Shown here in pieces: positions 6,525 to 12,827 of a stretch of 12,827 nucleotides of DNA. Numbering within the stretch: the first letter of the stretch is position 1; each line of letters starts with the position of its first letter. The DNA comes from Phycisphaerales bacterium UBA2218 (GTDB taxonomy: Bacteria; Planctomycetota; Phycisphaerae; Sedimentisphaerales; Anaerobacaceae): NCBI GenBank assembly GCA_002327785.1, contig DCUI01000153.1, positions 4,204-17,030 of the forward strand, in the 5' to 3' direction. A model generated the notes under the pieces. The model searched no databases. It worked only from the letters and a program-made list of their open reading frames with translations, and was not told the origin of the DNA. The position numbers and the translations under genes were made by a program.

Positions 6525-6620
6525 TCAACTCAATTCCATGCCAAGCTCTCGAAGGGCGGCACGGACCTGGGTGCGGACCTGTGGAAGCGCTGCCTCTCGT
6601 TCGCACATTTCCGCGGTCAT
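6525..6620 (-). CDS. Possible 31-aa peptide downstream of the HEPN gene
   Basis: A short reading frame, MTAEMCEREAALPQVRTQVR and on to a final GMELS, starts 17 bases after the stop codon of the minus-strand HEPN gene. GGGGACAGAG lies upstream, not an ideal ribosome site. The composition is that of an amphipathic helix, which is more protein-like than the opposite-strand frame. It could be the tail of a lost gene, a tiny third cistron, or chance. I do not recognise it. Confidence 0.2.
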   Translation of the reverse strand: MTAEMCEREAALPQVRTQVRAALRELGMELS

Positions 6621-6637
6621 CACAGGGTCTCTGTCCC

Positions 6638-7006
6638 CTACTCCTCCTCCTCCATCGTCGGCGGTCTGTCGACGCCGATCGCCTCCAGCCGCTCGATCAG
6701 CGGAGGCAGCTTGTCACGGACTACGGTCCAGAGGATCTCGTAACGAATATCGCCATACTCATGAGCCAGGACATTTCGCAAACCGATCACTGACCTCCAA
6801 GGGATGTCGGAAAGACTCGCGCGCGTCTCCTGCAAAACGCATCGGGCTGCTTCTCCGATGATTTCCAGGTTGCGTTCCACGGCGTTGCGGGTCTTGCGAT
6901 CCTTGAGGAAATCCTCGAACCCAACTCCCTTGGCGAATTCGACAGCCGTTCTCGCCGCATCCAGCATGTCCCACAGGCGGGCCATGTCCTTATCGTCAAA
7001 CCGCAT
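6638..7006 (-). CDS. hepT: HEPN-domain ribonuclease toxin (HepT-type, DUF86)
   Basis: A 122-aa complete HEPN toxin. The catalytic motif RX4HXY is intact as RNVLAHEY, with Arg77, His82 and Tyr84. In Shewanella HepT the equivalent tyrosine is the residue AMPylated by the antitoxin. The upstream family block RNLEIIGEAARCVLQE and the distal helix YEILWTVVRDKLPPLIERLE are canonical. It ends in four glutamates. AGGTGA lies a few bases before ATG 7006. The gene overlaps the MNT gene by 11 bases, so translation is probably coupled and antitoxin is made first. By family knowledge, released HEPN toxins cleave RNA, including tRNA ends; the target here is not known. It sits tail to tail with the broken HEPN remnant of the other module. 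Confidence 0.9.
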   Translation of the reverse strand: MRFDDKDMARLWDMLDAARTAVEFAKGVGFEDFLKDRKTRNAVERNLEIIGEAARCVLQETRASLSDIPWRSVIGLRNVLAHEYGDIRYEILWTVVRDKLPPLIERLEAIGVDRPPTMEEEE

Positions 7007-7298
7007 AGATCACCTGGCGGGTCTTCAGAATCTCGTGCTTTCTCCACGGGTTCCGCATCGCCTCTTTCTCCACGAGATCAACGGGGCGCCCAAAGTGAGC
7101 TTCCAGCTCCTCTTTCATGTCCAACAGGCGGTCAATATCCAACGGCGTTCCCGGCTCGAAGCTCACGAGGAAATCCAGATCGCTCGTCAGGTCGAAATCC
7201 TCCCGCAGGACAGAGCCAAAGATAGACAGCTCCCGTATCCGCCACTTACGGCAGAACTCGGCTATTATGTTGCGGTCCATTTGCACATTGGCGTTCAT
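6996..7298 (-). CDS. mntA: MNT-domain nucleotidyltransferase antitoxin (MntA-type)
   Basis: A 100-aa minimal nucleotidyltransferase paired with the HEPN gene downstream. The signature IFGSVLREDFDLTSDLDFLV gives Gly28-Ser29, Asp40 and Asp42, and PVDL supplies Asp74. It is related to the + strand MNT protein (shared FCR, IFGS, RxDF, SDxD, FEPG) but clearly diverged, so the two look like separate modules and not a recent duplication. I chose ATG 7298; the frame extends to a TTG at 7331, but that lies inside the promoter. No Shine-Dalgarno sequence precedes it, consistent with the very short predicted leader. ATG 7280 is an alternative start. Function by family: AMPylation and neutralisation of the HEPN toxin. 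Confidence 0.9.
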   Translation of the reverse strand: MNANVQMDRNIIAEFCRKWRIRELSIFGSVLREDFDLTSDLDFLVSFEPGTPLDIDRLLDMKEELEAHFGRPVDLVEKEAMRNPWRKHEILKTRQVIYAV

Positions 7299-7310
7299 AA
7301 TTCTGCCGTC

Positions 7311-7339
7311 ATCATAGCGACCATACCACAATAAGTCAA
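7311..7339 (-). promoter_or_regulatory. Strong promoter for the minus-strand MNT-HEPN pair
   Basis: On the minus strand TTGACT (7339-7334) and TATGAT (7316-7311) are separated by exactly 17 bases, each matching five of six consensus positions. Transcription would start near 7304, leaving only about six bases before ATG 7298. The promoter sits between the mutS stop codon and the antitoxin gene, so the pair has its own transcription start. Confidence 0.65.
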
Positions 7340-7358
7340 CCTCATCGGGTCAGAGGCC

Positions 7359-9995
7359 CTACGGTTCTTCGCTACGGATTTCCTCTTTGATCTGGTTCAG
7401 GAGGTTCATCGCTTCCAGGGGCGTTAGGTTGTTGACGTCGATCGAGGCGAGCTTGTCCAAGACGCTCTTGTGCTTCTGGACGAAGAGGGTGTCGCGGTCG
7501 GATTCTTTTGTCTTGTGGCGGGCGAGGCGGTCGCCTGTGGCTTCTTTGGCGAAGGCCGATTCGAGCTCTTCGAGGATCTCGTTCGAGCGGGTCAGGATCG
7601 ATTTGGGGATGCCGGCCAATTTCGCGACATGGATGCCGTAGCTTTTGTCCGTGCCGCCGGGAAGGATGCGGTGCAGGAACACGACCTCGTCCATCCATTC
7701 CCGCACGGCGACGTTGTAGTTGCGGATGTTGCCGAACAGCTCCGCCAATTCCGTCAGCTCGTGGTAGTGCGTCGCGAAGAGGGTCCGGCACTTGAGCCGC
7801 GTGGCTAAGTGCTCCGTGATGGCCCAGGCCAACGACAGGCCGTCGTAGGTGCTCGTGCCCCGCCCGACCTCGTCGAGGATCACGAGCGACTTGGCCGTCG
7901 CGTTGTTGATGATGTTGGCGGTCTCGGTCATTTCGACCATGAACGTGGACTGGCCTCGCGTCAGCTCGTCGGAGGCCCCCACGCGGGTGAAAATGCGGTC
8001 TACCAGGCCGATCTCGGCCTCTTTGGCGGGGATGAATGAGCCGGTCTGGGCCATCAGCACCAGCAGGGCAATCTGGCGGATGTAGGTGCTCTTGCCGCTC
8101 ATGTTCGGGCCTGTGATGACCGCGATCTGCCCGCCGCTATCGCCAAGCTCCACGTCGTTGGGCACGAACTCGGCCCCCAGCATCTCCGCGAGCACCGGGT
8201 GCTTGCCCTCGCGAATGAGCAGCCGGACATCGTTCGTGACCTTGGGCCGACTGAAGTTCCGCCTTGCGGCCACGTGCGCCAGGCACGTCAGGCAATCGCA
8301 TTGGGCCACGGTGTCCGCAAGCTGCTGCATGCGAGCGACGTGCTTAGCCGCTTCCTGACGGAGATCCTCGAATAGCCTTTGCTCGAGCTCCAGGGCCCGC
8401 TCCTCCGCGGTGAGCACCTCATTCTCGTATTCCTTGAGTCGCTCGGTGATGTAGCGTTCTGCATTCTTGACCGTCTGTTTGCGGATGTAGTCGGGCGGAA
8501 CCTTGTCGGCCGCGGTGTTGTTGATCTCAATGTAGTAGCCGAACACCTTGTTGAAGCCGACCTTGAGGTTCGCGATGCCCGTCCGCTGCGACTCTTGCTT
8601 CTGATACTCGCGGAGCCAGCTTTGGCCGTCGGTCGAGATCGACCGCAGGCGATCCAGCTCCTGCGAGAACCCGCTCCGGATGAACCCGCCGTCGCGAAGG
8701 TGCGGCGGGCAGTCGGGCTCGATGGCCGATTCGAGCAGGTCCGCCAGCTCATTCATGCTGTCACATTGCCCCGCCAAGTGGGCGAGCAGGTCCATCCGCA
8801 TCTGGCCCAGCATCTCGCGCAACTTCGGTATCCGGCGCAGCGTGCGGACCAGGGCCAGCATATCACGCGGGCTCGCGCGAAGCGTGCTGATGCGTGCGGC
8901 GATTCGCTCGGTGTCCGCGATGTTGGTCAGCAGTTCGCGGATCTGGGTCAGAACTTGGGCGTTCTCCCGCAATTCCTGGACGGCGTCCTGCCGAAGCTCG
9001 ATGGCGGCCACCTCGCACAGCGGCATGCACAGCCAGTTGCGGAACATCCGCCCGCCCATGCCGGTCAGCGTCTCGTCCAAGCAGGCGAGCAGCGAGCCTT
9101 TGCGGCTCTCGACCCGGATTGTCTGGAGGATTTCCAGGCTGCGGAGCGAGACCGGATCGATCTGCAGGAAGTTCTGCCGGCTGATCCGGCGAAGGCTCTG
9201 GATATGTCCGAGCGTGGTCCGCTGGGTCTCGTTCAGATACTCGATGATGGCGCCGGCGGGCGGAATGAGGTCCTGGTCGCCGTCGTGGATGCCGAAACCC
9301 TCCAGGCTCGCGGTTCCGAAGTGCTTGAGCAGCCGCTGCTTCGCCTGGTACGGGTCGAAGTACCAACTCGGCCGTTCCGTGATAATCGCGCGGGTCAATC
9401 GGCCGATGTCGTTGGCGAGCCGGCGAGTCTCCACTTCGAACAACTCACCCCGGCGGTTTGCCAGCAGGCACTCCGCCGGCGCCAGCCTCTGCAACTCGCT
9501 GAGCAATTCCTTCTCCGGAACCCGCTGGACGAAGAAATGCCCCGTCGAAATATCGACCCAGCTCAACGCCGCATAGCCCTTGACGTCCAGATCGATCGCG
9601 CAGAGGAAGTTGTCCTTCTTATCCTCCAGGAGCATGTCGTCGGTGAGCGTGCCGGGCGTCACAATGCGAACCACGTCGCGTTTGACCACGCCTTTGGCGG
9701 TCTTGGGGTCCTCCATCTGCTCACAGACCGCGACGCGGAAGCCCGCCTGGAGCATCTTCTTGAGATAACCGTCGATGGCGTGATACGGCACACCCGCCAG
9801 CGGCACAGGATTGGCGCTGCCCTTATCGCGACTGGTCAGCGTCAGCCCGAGCACCCGCGAGCACGTCTTGGCGTCCTCGTAAAAGGTCTCATAGAAATCG
9901 CCCATGCGGAAGAACAGGATGCAGTCCGGGTGCTTGGCCTTGAAATGGTGAAACTGCTTCATCGCCGGGCTTAGGTTTTCCATCGGTTGCGCCAT
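7359..9995 (-). CDS. mutS: DNA mismatch repair protein MutS
   Basis: An 878-aa MutS1 protein, the usual length, that recognises mismatches and small loops and starts methyl-independent or MutL-dependent repair. The mismatch-reading motif Phe34-Tyr35-Glu36 is in FFRMGDFYETF. The connector and lever domains span roughly 130-560. The ATPase follows, with Walker A GPNMSGKST from Gly629, Walker B LVILDE (Asp708, Glu709), and the signature GRGTSTYDGLSLAWA. A glutamate-rich C-terminal tail follows the HATHYHEL-type region. The start is ATG 9995; ATG 9983 is in frame. Neither has a Shine-Dalgarno sequence, which fits the leaderless promoter noted upstream. It is the last gene of the minus-strand series from asd and is separated from the membrane protein gene by 73 bases. 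Confidence 0.98.
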   Translation of the reverse strand: MAQPMENLSPAMKQFHHFKAKHPDCILFFRMGDFYETFYEDAKTCSRVLGLTLTSRDKGSANPVPLAGVPYHAIDGYLKKMLQAGFRVAVCEQMEDPKTAKGVVKRDVVRIVTPGTLTDDMLLEDKKDNFLCAIDLDVKGYAALSWVDISTGHFFVQRVPEKELLSELQRLAPAECLLANRRGELFEVETRRLANDIGRLTRAIITERPSWYFDPYQAKQRLLKHFGTASLEGFGIHDGDQDLIPPAGAIIEYLNETQRTTLGHIQSLRRISRQNFLQIDPVSLRSLEILQTIRVESRKGSLLACLDETLTGMGGRMFRNWLCMPLCEVAAIELRQDAVQELRENAQVLTQIRELLTNIADTERIAARISTLRASPRDMLALVRTLRRIPKLREMLGQMRMDLLAHLAGQCDSMNELADLLESAIEPDCPPHLRDGGFIRSGFSQELDRLRSISTDGQSWLREYQKQESQRTGIANLKVGFNKVFGYYIEINNTAADKVPPDYIRKQTVKNAERYITERLKEYENEVLTAEERALELEQRLFEDLRQEAAKHVARMQQLADTVAQCDCLTCLAHVAARRNFSRPKVTNDVRLLIREGKHPVLAEMLGAEFVPNDVELGDSGGQIAVITGPNMSGKSTYIRQIALLVLMAQTGSFIPAKEAEIGLVDRIFTRVGASDELTRGQSTFMVEMTETANIINNATAKSLVILDEVGRGTSTYDGLSLAWAITEHLATRLKCRTLFATHYHELTELAELFGNIRNYNVAVREWMDEVVFLHRILPGGTDKSYGIHVAKLAGIPKSILTRSNEILEELESAFAKEATGDRLARHKTKESDRDTLFVQKHKSVLDKLASIDVNNLTPLEAMNLLNQIKEEIRSEEP

Positions 9996-10003
9996 ACGAC
10001 GCG

Positions 10004-10031
10004 ATTATACTCGGCCAGGACCGTTTCTCAA
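10004..10031 (-). promoter_or_regulatory. Near-consensus promoter directly before mutS
   Basis: On the minus strand TTGAGA (10031-10026, five of six) and TATAAT (10009-10004, six of six) are separated by 16 bases. The -10 box ends eight bases before ATG 9995, so transcription should begin at or within a few bases of the start codon. This predicts a leaderless mutS mRNA, or a leader of about 14 bases if ATG 9983 is used. Confidence 0.65.
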
Positions 10032-10068
10032 CCGCTTCCGTCGATTCCCATGTCCGAGACCGCGAAGG

Positions 10069-10476
10069 TCATGAGATGCGGGCCGCTTTGCAGACCAGAA
10101 TGAGCACGGCAACTCCCAGGGCGATCGTGAGCGGGCCTTCGGTGGCAGTCCAGAACAGGGGCAGATGCAGGATCGCATCGAGGATCGTGACGCCGATGCC
10201 GCCGAGAATGGCCACAATACCAAGGAAGCGGACGAGGAGAACGTAGCGGTCAAGATCAAGGCAGATGAACAGCAGAAGCCCGCCCAGGATGGCGTACAGG
10301 GCCGAGAGCGTGCGGATCAGATAGCTCAGCAACGGGGTGTACGTGAGCTCACCCAGACCGATTCGGCTGTGAATGGAGGCCATCCGATAGAACGGACAGA
10401 ACACAAAGACCAGGGCACAGAGCATCGCGGCCCCAGCCATAAACAGCAGCCGGATCAGCATTTGCCTGGCAGACAT
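10069..10476 (-). CDS. Four-helix integral membrane protein of unknown function
   Basis: A 135-aa inner-membrane protein. Four hydrophobic segments are visible at about residues 7-28, 50-74, 79-102 and 114-130. The connecting segment after helix 1, MASIHSRIGLGEL, and the one before helix 4, LFWTATEGPL, look like conserved loops of a small family I have the impression of in planctomycetes, but I cannot name it. GGAGG lies seven bases before ATG 10476. It is 102 bases downstream of hydF and 73 bases upstream of mutS. No residues suggest an enzyme or a transporter mechanism. Confidence 0.75.
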   Translation of the reverse strand: MSARQMLIRLLFMAGAAMLCALVFVFCPFYRMASIHSRIGLGELTYTPLLSYLIRTLSALYAILGGLLLFICLDLDRYVLLVRFLGIVAILGGIGVTILDAILHLPLFWTATEGPLTIALGVAVLILVCKAARIS

Positions 10477-10502
10477 TGGCTGCCTCCATCATTCGCATCA
10501 TA

Positions 10503-10538
10503 GGACCCATGGGACAAATGGGACCGAGAGGACCTATC
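10503..10538. repeat. 9-bp tandem repeat of GGAC units
   Basis: Four units begin with GGAC at 10503, 10512, 10521 and 10530, an exact 9-base period (GGACCCATG, GGACAAATG, GGACCGAGA, GGACCTATC). A fifth GGACC at 10546 is out of phase. In the minus-strand reading frames the repeat gives a Gly-Pro-x pattern, but it lies between genes. It is only about 27 bases upstream of the membrane protein gene start. Confidence 0.75.
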
Positions 10539-10578
10539 TGATCCTGGACCCAGGGCACGAATCGTAAATAGTAAACCG

Positions 10579-11838
10579 TCAATCTCCGAACCCGATTCCC
10601 CACGGGCGCAGGACTTTTTGCAGCGCCTCGGGGCCCTGCATCCAGGCGAGGAAGATGCCATAGTTCGTGTAGGGGACGCCGACGGAATCCAGGTCGCGGA
10701 TGCGGGCCAGGAGCTTCTGGGGGGAGATCATGCAGCCGCCGCAGTGAACGACCAGCTTGTACGACTGGAGCTGCCGGTTCTCCTGGAATTCCCGGCCGAA
10801 GTTGTGCTCGATACCGACGCCGGGCCAGTGCCGCTTGATGAAATTGGGGATCTGGACGGTCCCAATGTCCTCGGCGACCCGGGAATGATTGCAGGCCTCA
10901 ACGATCAGGATCCCGTCGCCGGCCTTGAGGTCTTTCAGGACTCGAACACCCTCGGCGAAGCTCGCCAGTCTGCCCCGGCTGACGTAATGGATCATCATGA
11001 TCGAGAATGTGGTCAGCATCACGTCGTCCGGCGTCCAGATGTGCATCAGGTCCATCGCCTGCGAGTCGGTGATGATCGCTTTGGGCCGCCGGTCGAAGCT
11101 GTTGAGAAACGCCTCCCACCTCCGCCGTTCGCTTGCGTCGCCGCTGCGGGCTTTGCCCAGGTCCATGCGGTAGGAGACCGGATACGCCCAATTCCGCGTG
11201 ATGTACTCCTCCGCCATCGCCTGGGGCCGCAGATAACGACCGGGCGGCGTTTCGGCGTCCATCGGGATGTTCAGCACGTAGAACTCGTCCCGCTCCAGGA
11301 ACGGCAGCAGCTCCATCCTGGCGTTCTTCGAGACGAAGTTGGCCAGGATGAAGTCCAACAGAGGCTGGCGGCAGTTCATATCGGTGGCCACCAGGCTCAT
11401 CTTCTTGTGGAATCTCAACAGCACGATGTTCTGCTCGACGAACGGAATCCGCTGCTCGGCCGACGGACTGAACAGGTTGTAGAGCACCAGGATTTGCTTA
11501 TCGAACTCGCGGGCGTTGGCGAGGATCTCGTTCTCCGCCGTGAAGTCCTTCGTACTCGGGTCGATCACGAGCAGGACGAGGTCGCACTCCTTGAGGTCGG
11601 CCAGGACCTTGGCCCGCTTCTTGAGGCCGAGCCCGCTCGCTTCGTCGAATCCGGCGGTGTCGAACAGCTTCACCGGGCCTATGCCGTGAATCTCCTGCAG
11701 GGCGATCTTCGTATCCGCCGTCGTCCCCGGCGTCGAATCGACGAGGGACGTCTGCTGCTGAGTCAGCAGGTTCATCATGCTGCTCTTGCCGGAGTTCATC
11801 TTGCCGAATATGCCTATGTGGTCGCGTTCAACAAGCAT
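10579..11838 (-). CDS. hydF: [FeFe]-hydrogenase H-cluster maturation GTPase HydF
   Basis: A 419-aa maturase that holds the di-iron precursor made with HydE and HydG and delivers it to [FeFe] hydrogenase. The N-terminal GTPase has a P-loop GKMNSGKSS (residues 12-20), a switch threonine in TPGTTAD and the G3 motif DTAGFD. The G4 position reads LVLYNLFS in place of NKxD. The C-terminal domain has the iron-sulfur ligand pattern CxHx47CxxC, seen as EACNH and HCGGC, and the family block PYTNYGIFLAWMQG. I chose ATG 11838, which overlaps the truA stop codon by one base (TGATG), so translational coupling is likely; a GTG at 11862 is the longer option. No hydE, hydG or hydrogenase gene is in the window. 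Identity is firm. Confidence 0.95.
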   Translation of the reverse strand: MLVERDHIGIFGKMNSGKSSMMNLLTQQQTSLVDSTPGTTADTKIALQEIHGIGPVKLFDTAGFDEASGLGLKKRAKVLADLKECDLVLLVIDPSTKDFTAENEILANAREFDKQILVLYNLFSPSAEQRIPFVEQNIVLLRFHKKMSLVATDMNCRQPLLDFILANFVSKNARMELLPFLERDEFYVLNIPMDAETPPGRYLRPQAMAEEYITRNWAYPVSYRMDLGKARSGDASERRRWEAFLNSFDRRPKAIITDSQAMDLMHIWTPDDVMLTTFSIMMIHYVSRGRLASFAEGVRVLKDLKAGDGILIVEACNHSRVAEDIGTVQIPNFIKRHWPGVGIEHNFGREFQENRQLQSYKLVVHCGGCMISPQKLLARIRDLDSVGVPYTNYGIFLAWMQGPEALQKVLRPWGIGFGD

Positions 11839-12590
11839 CAATACTTGATCCACATGAGGCACAGACCGTTGGGCGGCGCGATCGGACCGGCGGCCCGACG
11901 GTCACGGGCATCGAGGATCTCCGTGATCTTCTCGGGCTGCCAGCGGCCGACACCTATCTCCACCAGCGTGCCGACCATGTTGCGAACCATGTTATACAGG
12001 AACCCATCGCCTTCGGCCTCGACATAGACCCAGCGGCCCCCCTCGGCCGATGCGTCGGTGACCTCACATCGAAAGACGGTCCGGACGGAGTCCTCGCGAT
12101 GATCCGCGGCGGCAGCGAAGGACTTGAAGTCCTTCTTGCCGACCAGCAGCCCCGCCGCCGCCTTCATCCGTCCGGTATCCAGACCTGCCGGGATGTGCCA
12201 GCAATGCTTCATGTGCAACACCGGGCGGACCGGGCCGCAGAAGATCGTATAGCGATAGAGCTTGCAGGCCACGTCCCCGATGACGTCGAAGCCCATGGCG
12301 ACATCCTCGGCCTGGACGACGGCCATATTCTCCGGCAGGCGGTCGGTGAGCGCCTTGGCCAGGTTCTCCGTGGGGATGGGCGAATCAATCTGGATCAGGC
12401 CGACCTGTCCGAGGGCGCTGACGCCCGCATCGGTTCGGCTGGCCCCGCAGATCCGGGCCCTCGGGCCCAGAAGGCCCTTCAGGGCTTCGGTAATCACGCC
12501 CTGGACGGTCACCTCTCCCGGCTGGATCTGCCAGCCGTGATAATTGCTGCCGTCATAGGCAATCGTCAATTTGATATTCCGCAGGGCCAT
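11838..12590 (-). CDS. truA: tRNA pseudouridine synthase TruA
   Basis: A 250-aa enzyme that converts uridines 38-40 of the tRNA anticodon arm to pseudouridine. The N-terminal strand LTIAYDGSNYHGWQ, at residues 8-21, is diagnostic. The catalytic Asp54 is in SRTDAGVSALGQV; most relatives have His where this protein has Ser58. The second-half blocks HYxRx-type FKSFAAA, YVEAEGDGFLYNMVRNMVGTLVEIG and the final APPNGLCLMWIKY are typical. I chose ATG 12590; the frame extends to a GTG at 12638 that lies inside a large hairpin repeat. No clear Shine-Dalgarno sequence is visible. It shares one base with hydF downstream and is 177 bases from asd upstream. Confidence 0.96.
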   Translation of the reverse strand: MALRNIKLTIAYDGSNYHGWQIQPGEVTVQGVITEALKGLLGPRARICGASRTDAGVSALGQVGLIQIDSPIPTENLAKALTDRLPENMAVVQAEDVAMGFDVIGDVACKLYRYTIFCGPVRPVLHMKHCWHIPAGLDTGRMKAAAGLLVGKKDFKSFAAAADHREDSVRTVFRCEVTDASAEGGRWVYVEAEGDGFLYNMVRNMVGTLVEIGVGRWQPEKITEILDARDRRAAGPIAPPNGLCLMWIKY

Positions 12591-12620
12591 AGTGAACGTC
12601 AAGAACGCCAATTCAGGAAT

Positions 12621-12689
12621 CGCGACACGGACACACACGGACGTTTCCGTCTGTGCCTGCCCGCGGCAGCCCGTGTGTGTCCATTCGCG
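12621..12689. repeat. Large multi-stem hairpin upstream of truA
   Basis: GGACACACACGG (12629-12640) is a perfect inverted match to CCGTGTGTGTCC (12671-12682). Outside it, CGCGA (12621-12625) pairs with TCGCG (12685-12689). Inside it, CTGCC/GGCAG (12657-12669, loop CGC) and CGGA/TCCG (12638-12649) form alternative small stems. Total pairing exceeds 20 bp. It lies 30 bases before the truA start codon and looks like a dispersed element, not a terminator, as no T-tract follows. Confidence 0.75.
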
Positions 12690-12702
12690 GCTTCAAAGAA
12701 CA

Positions 12703-12754
12703 GAGCCGCCCGGGATGATCCTCCGTGCGGCTCCGAATGACAAGTCAAAAACGC
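12703..12754 (-). repeat. 'CHSEP'-type intergenic repeat fragment
   Basis: On the minus strand TGTCATTCGGAGCCGC leads into GGAGGATCATCC and GCGGCTC. GAGCCGC (12703-12709) and GCGGCTC (12727-12733) form a 7-bp inverted repeat. The translation LTCHSEPHGGSSR matches the well-known spurious 'CHSE..SS' peptides produced by a widespread intergenic repeat (TGTCATTC..GAG..). The element follows the asd stop codon and abuts the large hairpin. Identification is from pattern memory only. Confidence 0.5.
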
Positions 12755-12767
12755 AGAGACTCCCGAT

Positions 12768-12827
12768 TCACAGCAGCTCGGCAATCTGGATGGCGTTCAG
12801 GGCCGCACCTTTGCGGAGCTGATCGCC
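12768..12827 (-). CDS. asd: Aspartate-semialdehyde dehydrogenase, C-terminal end (partial)
   Basis: The last 19 codons and stop of a gene that continues beyond the window edge. The peptide GDQLRKGAALNAIQIAELL is the characteristic C-terminus of aspartate-semialdehyde dehydrogenase, which reduces aspartyl phosphate to the semialdehyde in lysine, threonine, methionine and peptidoglycan precursor synthesis. The catalytic cysteine and histidine lie outside the window, so they cannot be checked. It is the most upstream of the five minus-strand genes here. The 177-base gap to truA is filled with repeats, so co-transcription is possible but not shown. Confidence 0.85.
   Translation of the reverse strand, partial: GDQLRKGAALNAIQIAELL

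Noticed and set aside
8379..9974. 531-aa open frame antisense to mutS
   Set aside because: It is a shadow of mutS; no ribosome site or family features, and mutS on the other strand is certain.
10618..12027. 469-aa open frame antisense to hydF and truA
   Set aside because: It is a shadow of two certain genes and crosses their junction.
1..12827. CRISPR array or defence island
   Set aside because: No regularly spaced direct repeats and no cas or restriction genes. The only defence-related genes are the MNT-HEPN modules.

Overview
The window is GC-rich, gene-dense bacterial DNA of about 12.8 kb with mostly housekeeping genes and one small toxin-antitoxin pocket. The organism is probably an anaerobe: it carries hydF, the scaffold GTPase for [FeFe]-hydrogenase maturation, and a rubrerythrin-like protein. 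Short palindromic elements that read as 'GQDARAT' when translated suggest the Planctomycetota/PVC group, possibly an anaerobic Phycisphaerae-type lineage. That placement is inference from gene content and repeat style; no rRNA is present.

Left part (1-2562): an intergenic stretch holding one palindromic repeat, then a nitrilase-superfamily amidohydrolase (+). Converging on it are an unrecognised 174-aa protein and a ferritin-like/rubrerythrin-fold protein (both -). Centre-left (2640-5640): a two-gene + unit of a small lipoprotein and a BaiN/HI0933-type flavoprotein, then a second copy of the palindromic repeat, then a convergent M48-family lipoprotein protease (-).

Centre (5641-7340): a 345-base gene-free stretch with an imperfect inverted repeat, a possible -10 box and a nested hairpin. 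It leads into an MNT nucleotidyltransferase antitoxin (+) whose HEPN toxin partner is cut off after about 37 recognisable codons. Beyond a short repeat-bearing segment lies a complete MNT-HEPN pair on the opposite strand, with a strong promoter and the RX4HXY toxin motif. The two modules face each other tail to tail.

Right part (7359-12827): five genes, all on the minus strand. In transcription order they are the end of asd (only the last 19 codons are in the window), truA, hydF, a four-helix membrane protein and mutS. truA and hydF overlap by one base. mutS has a near-consensus promoter whose predicted start almost coincides with the start codon, which suggests a leaderless mRNA. The gaps in this cluster carry further repeats: a large hairpin and a 'CHSEP'-type element between asd and truA, and a 9-bp GGAC-unit tandem repeat between hydF and the membrane protein gene.

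I found no CRISPR array, rRNA, tRNA, intact insertion sequence or obvious new multi-gene system. The most interesting material is the intact/decayed MNT-HEPN pair, the dispersed palindromes, and the leaderless-type promoters.
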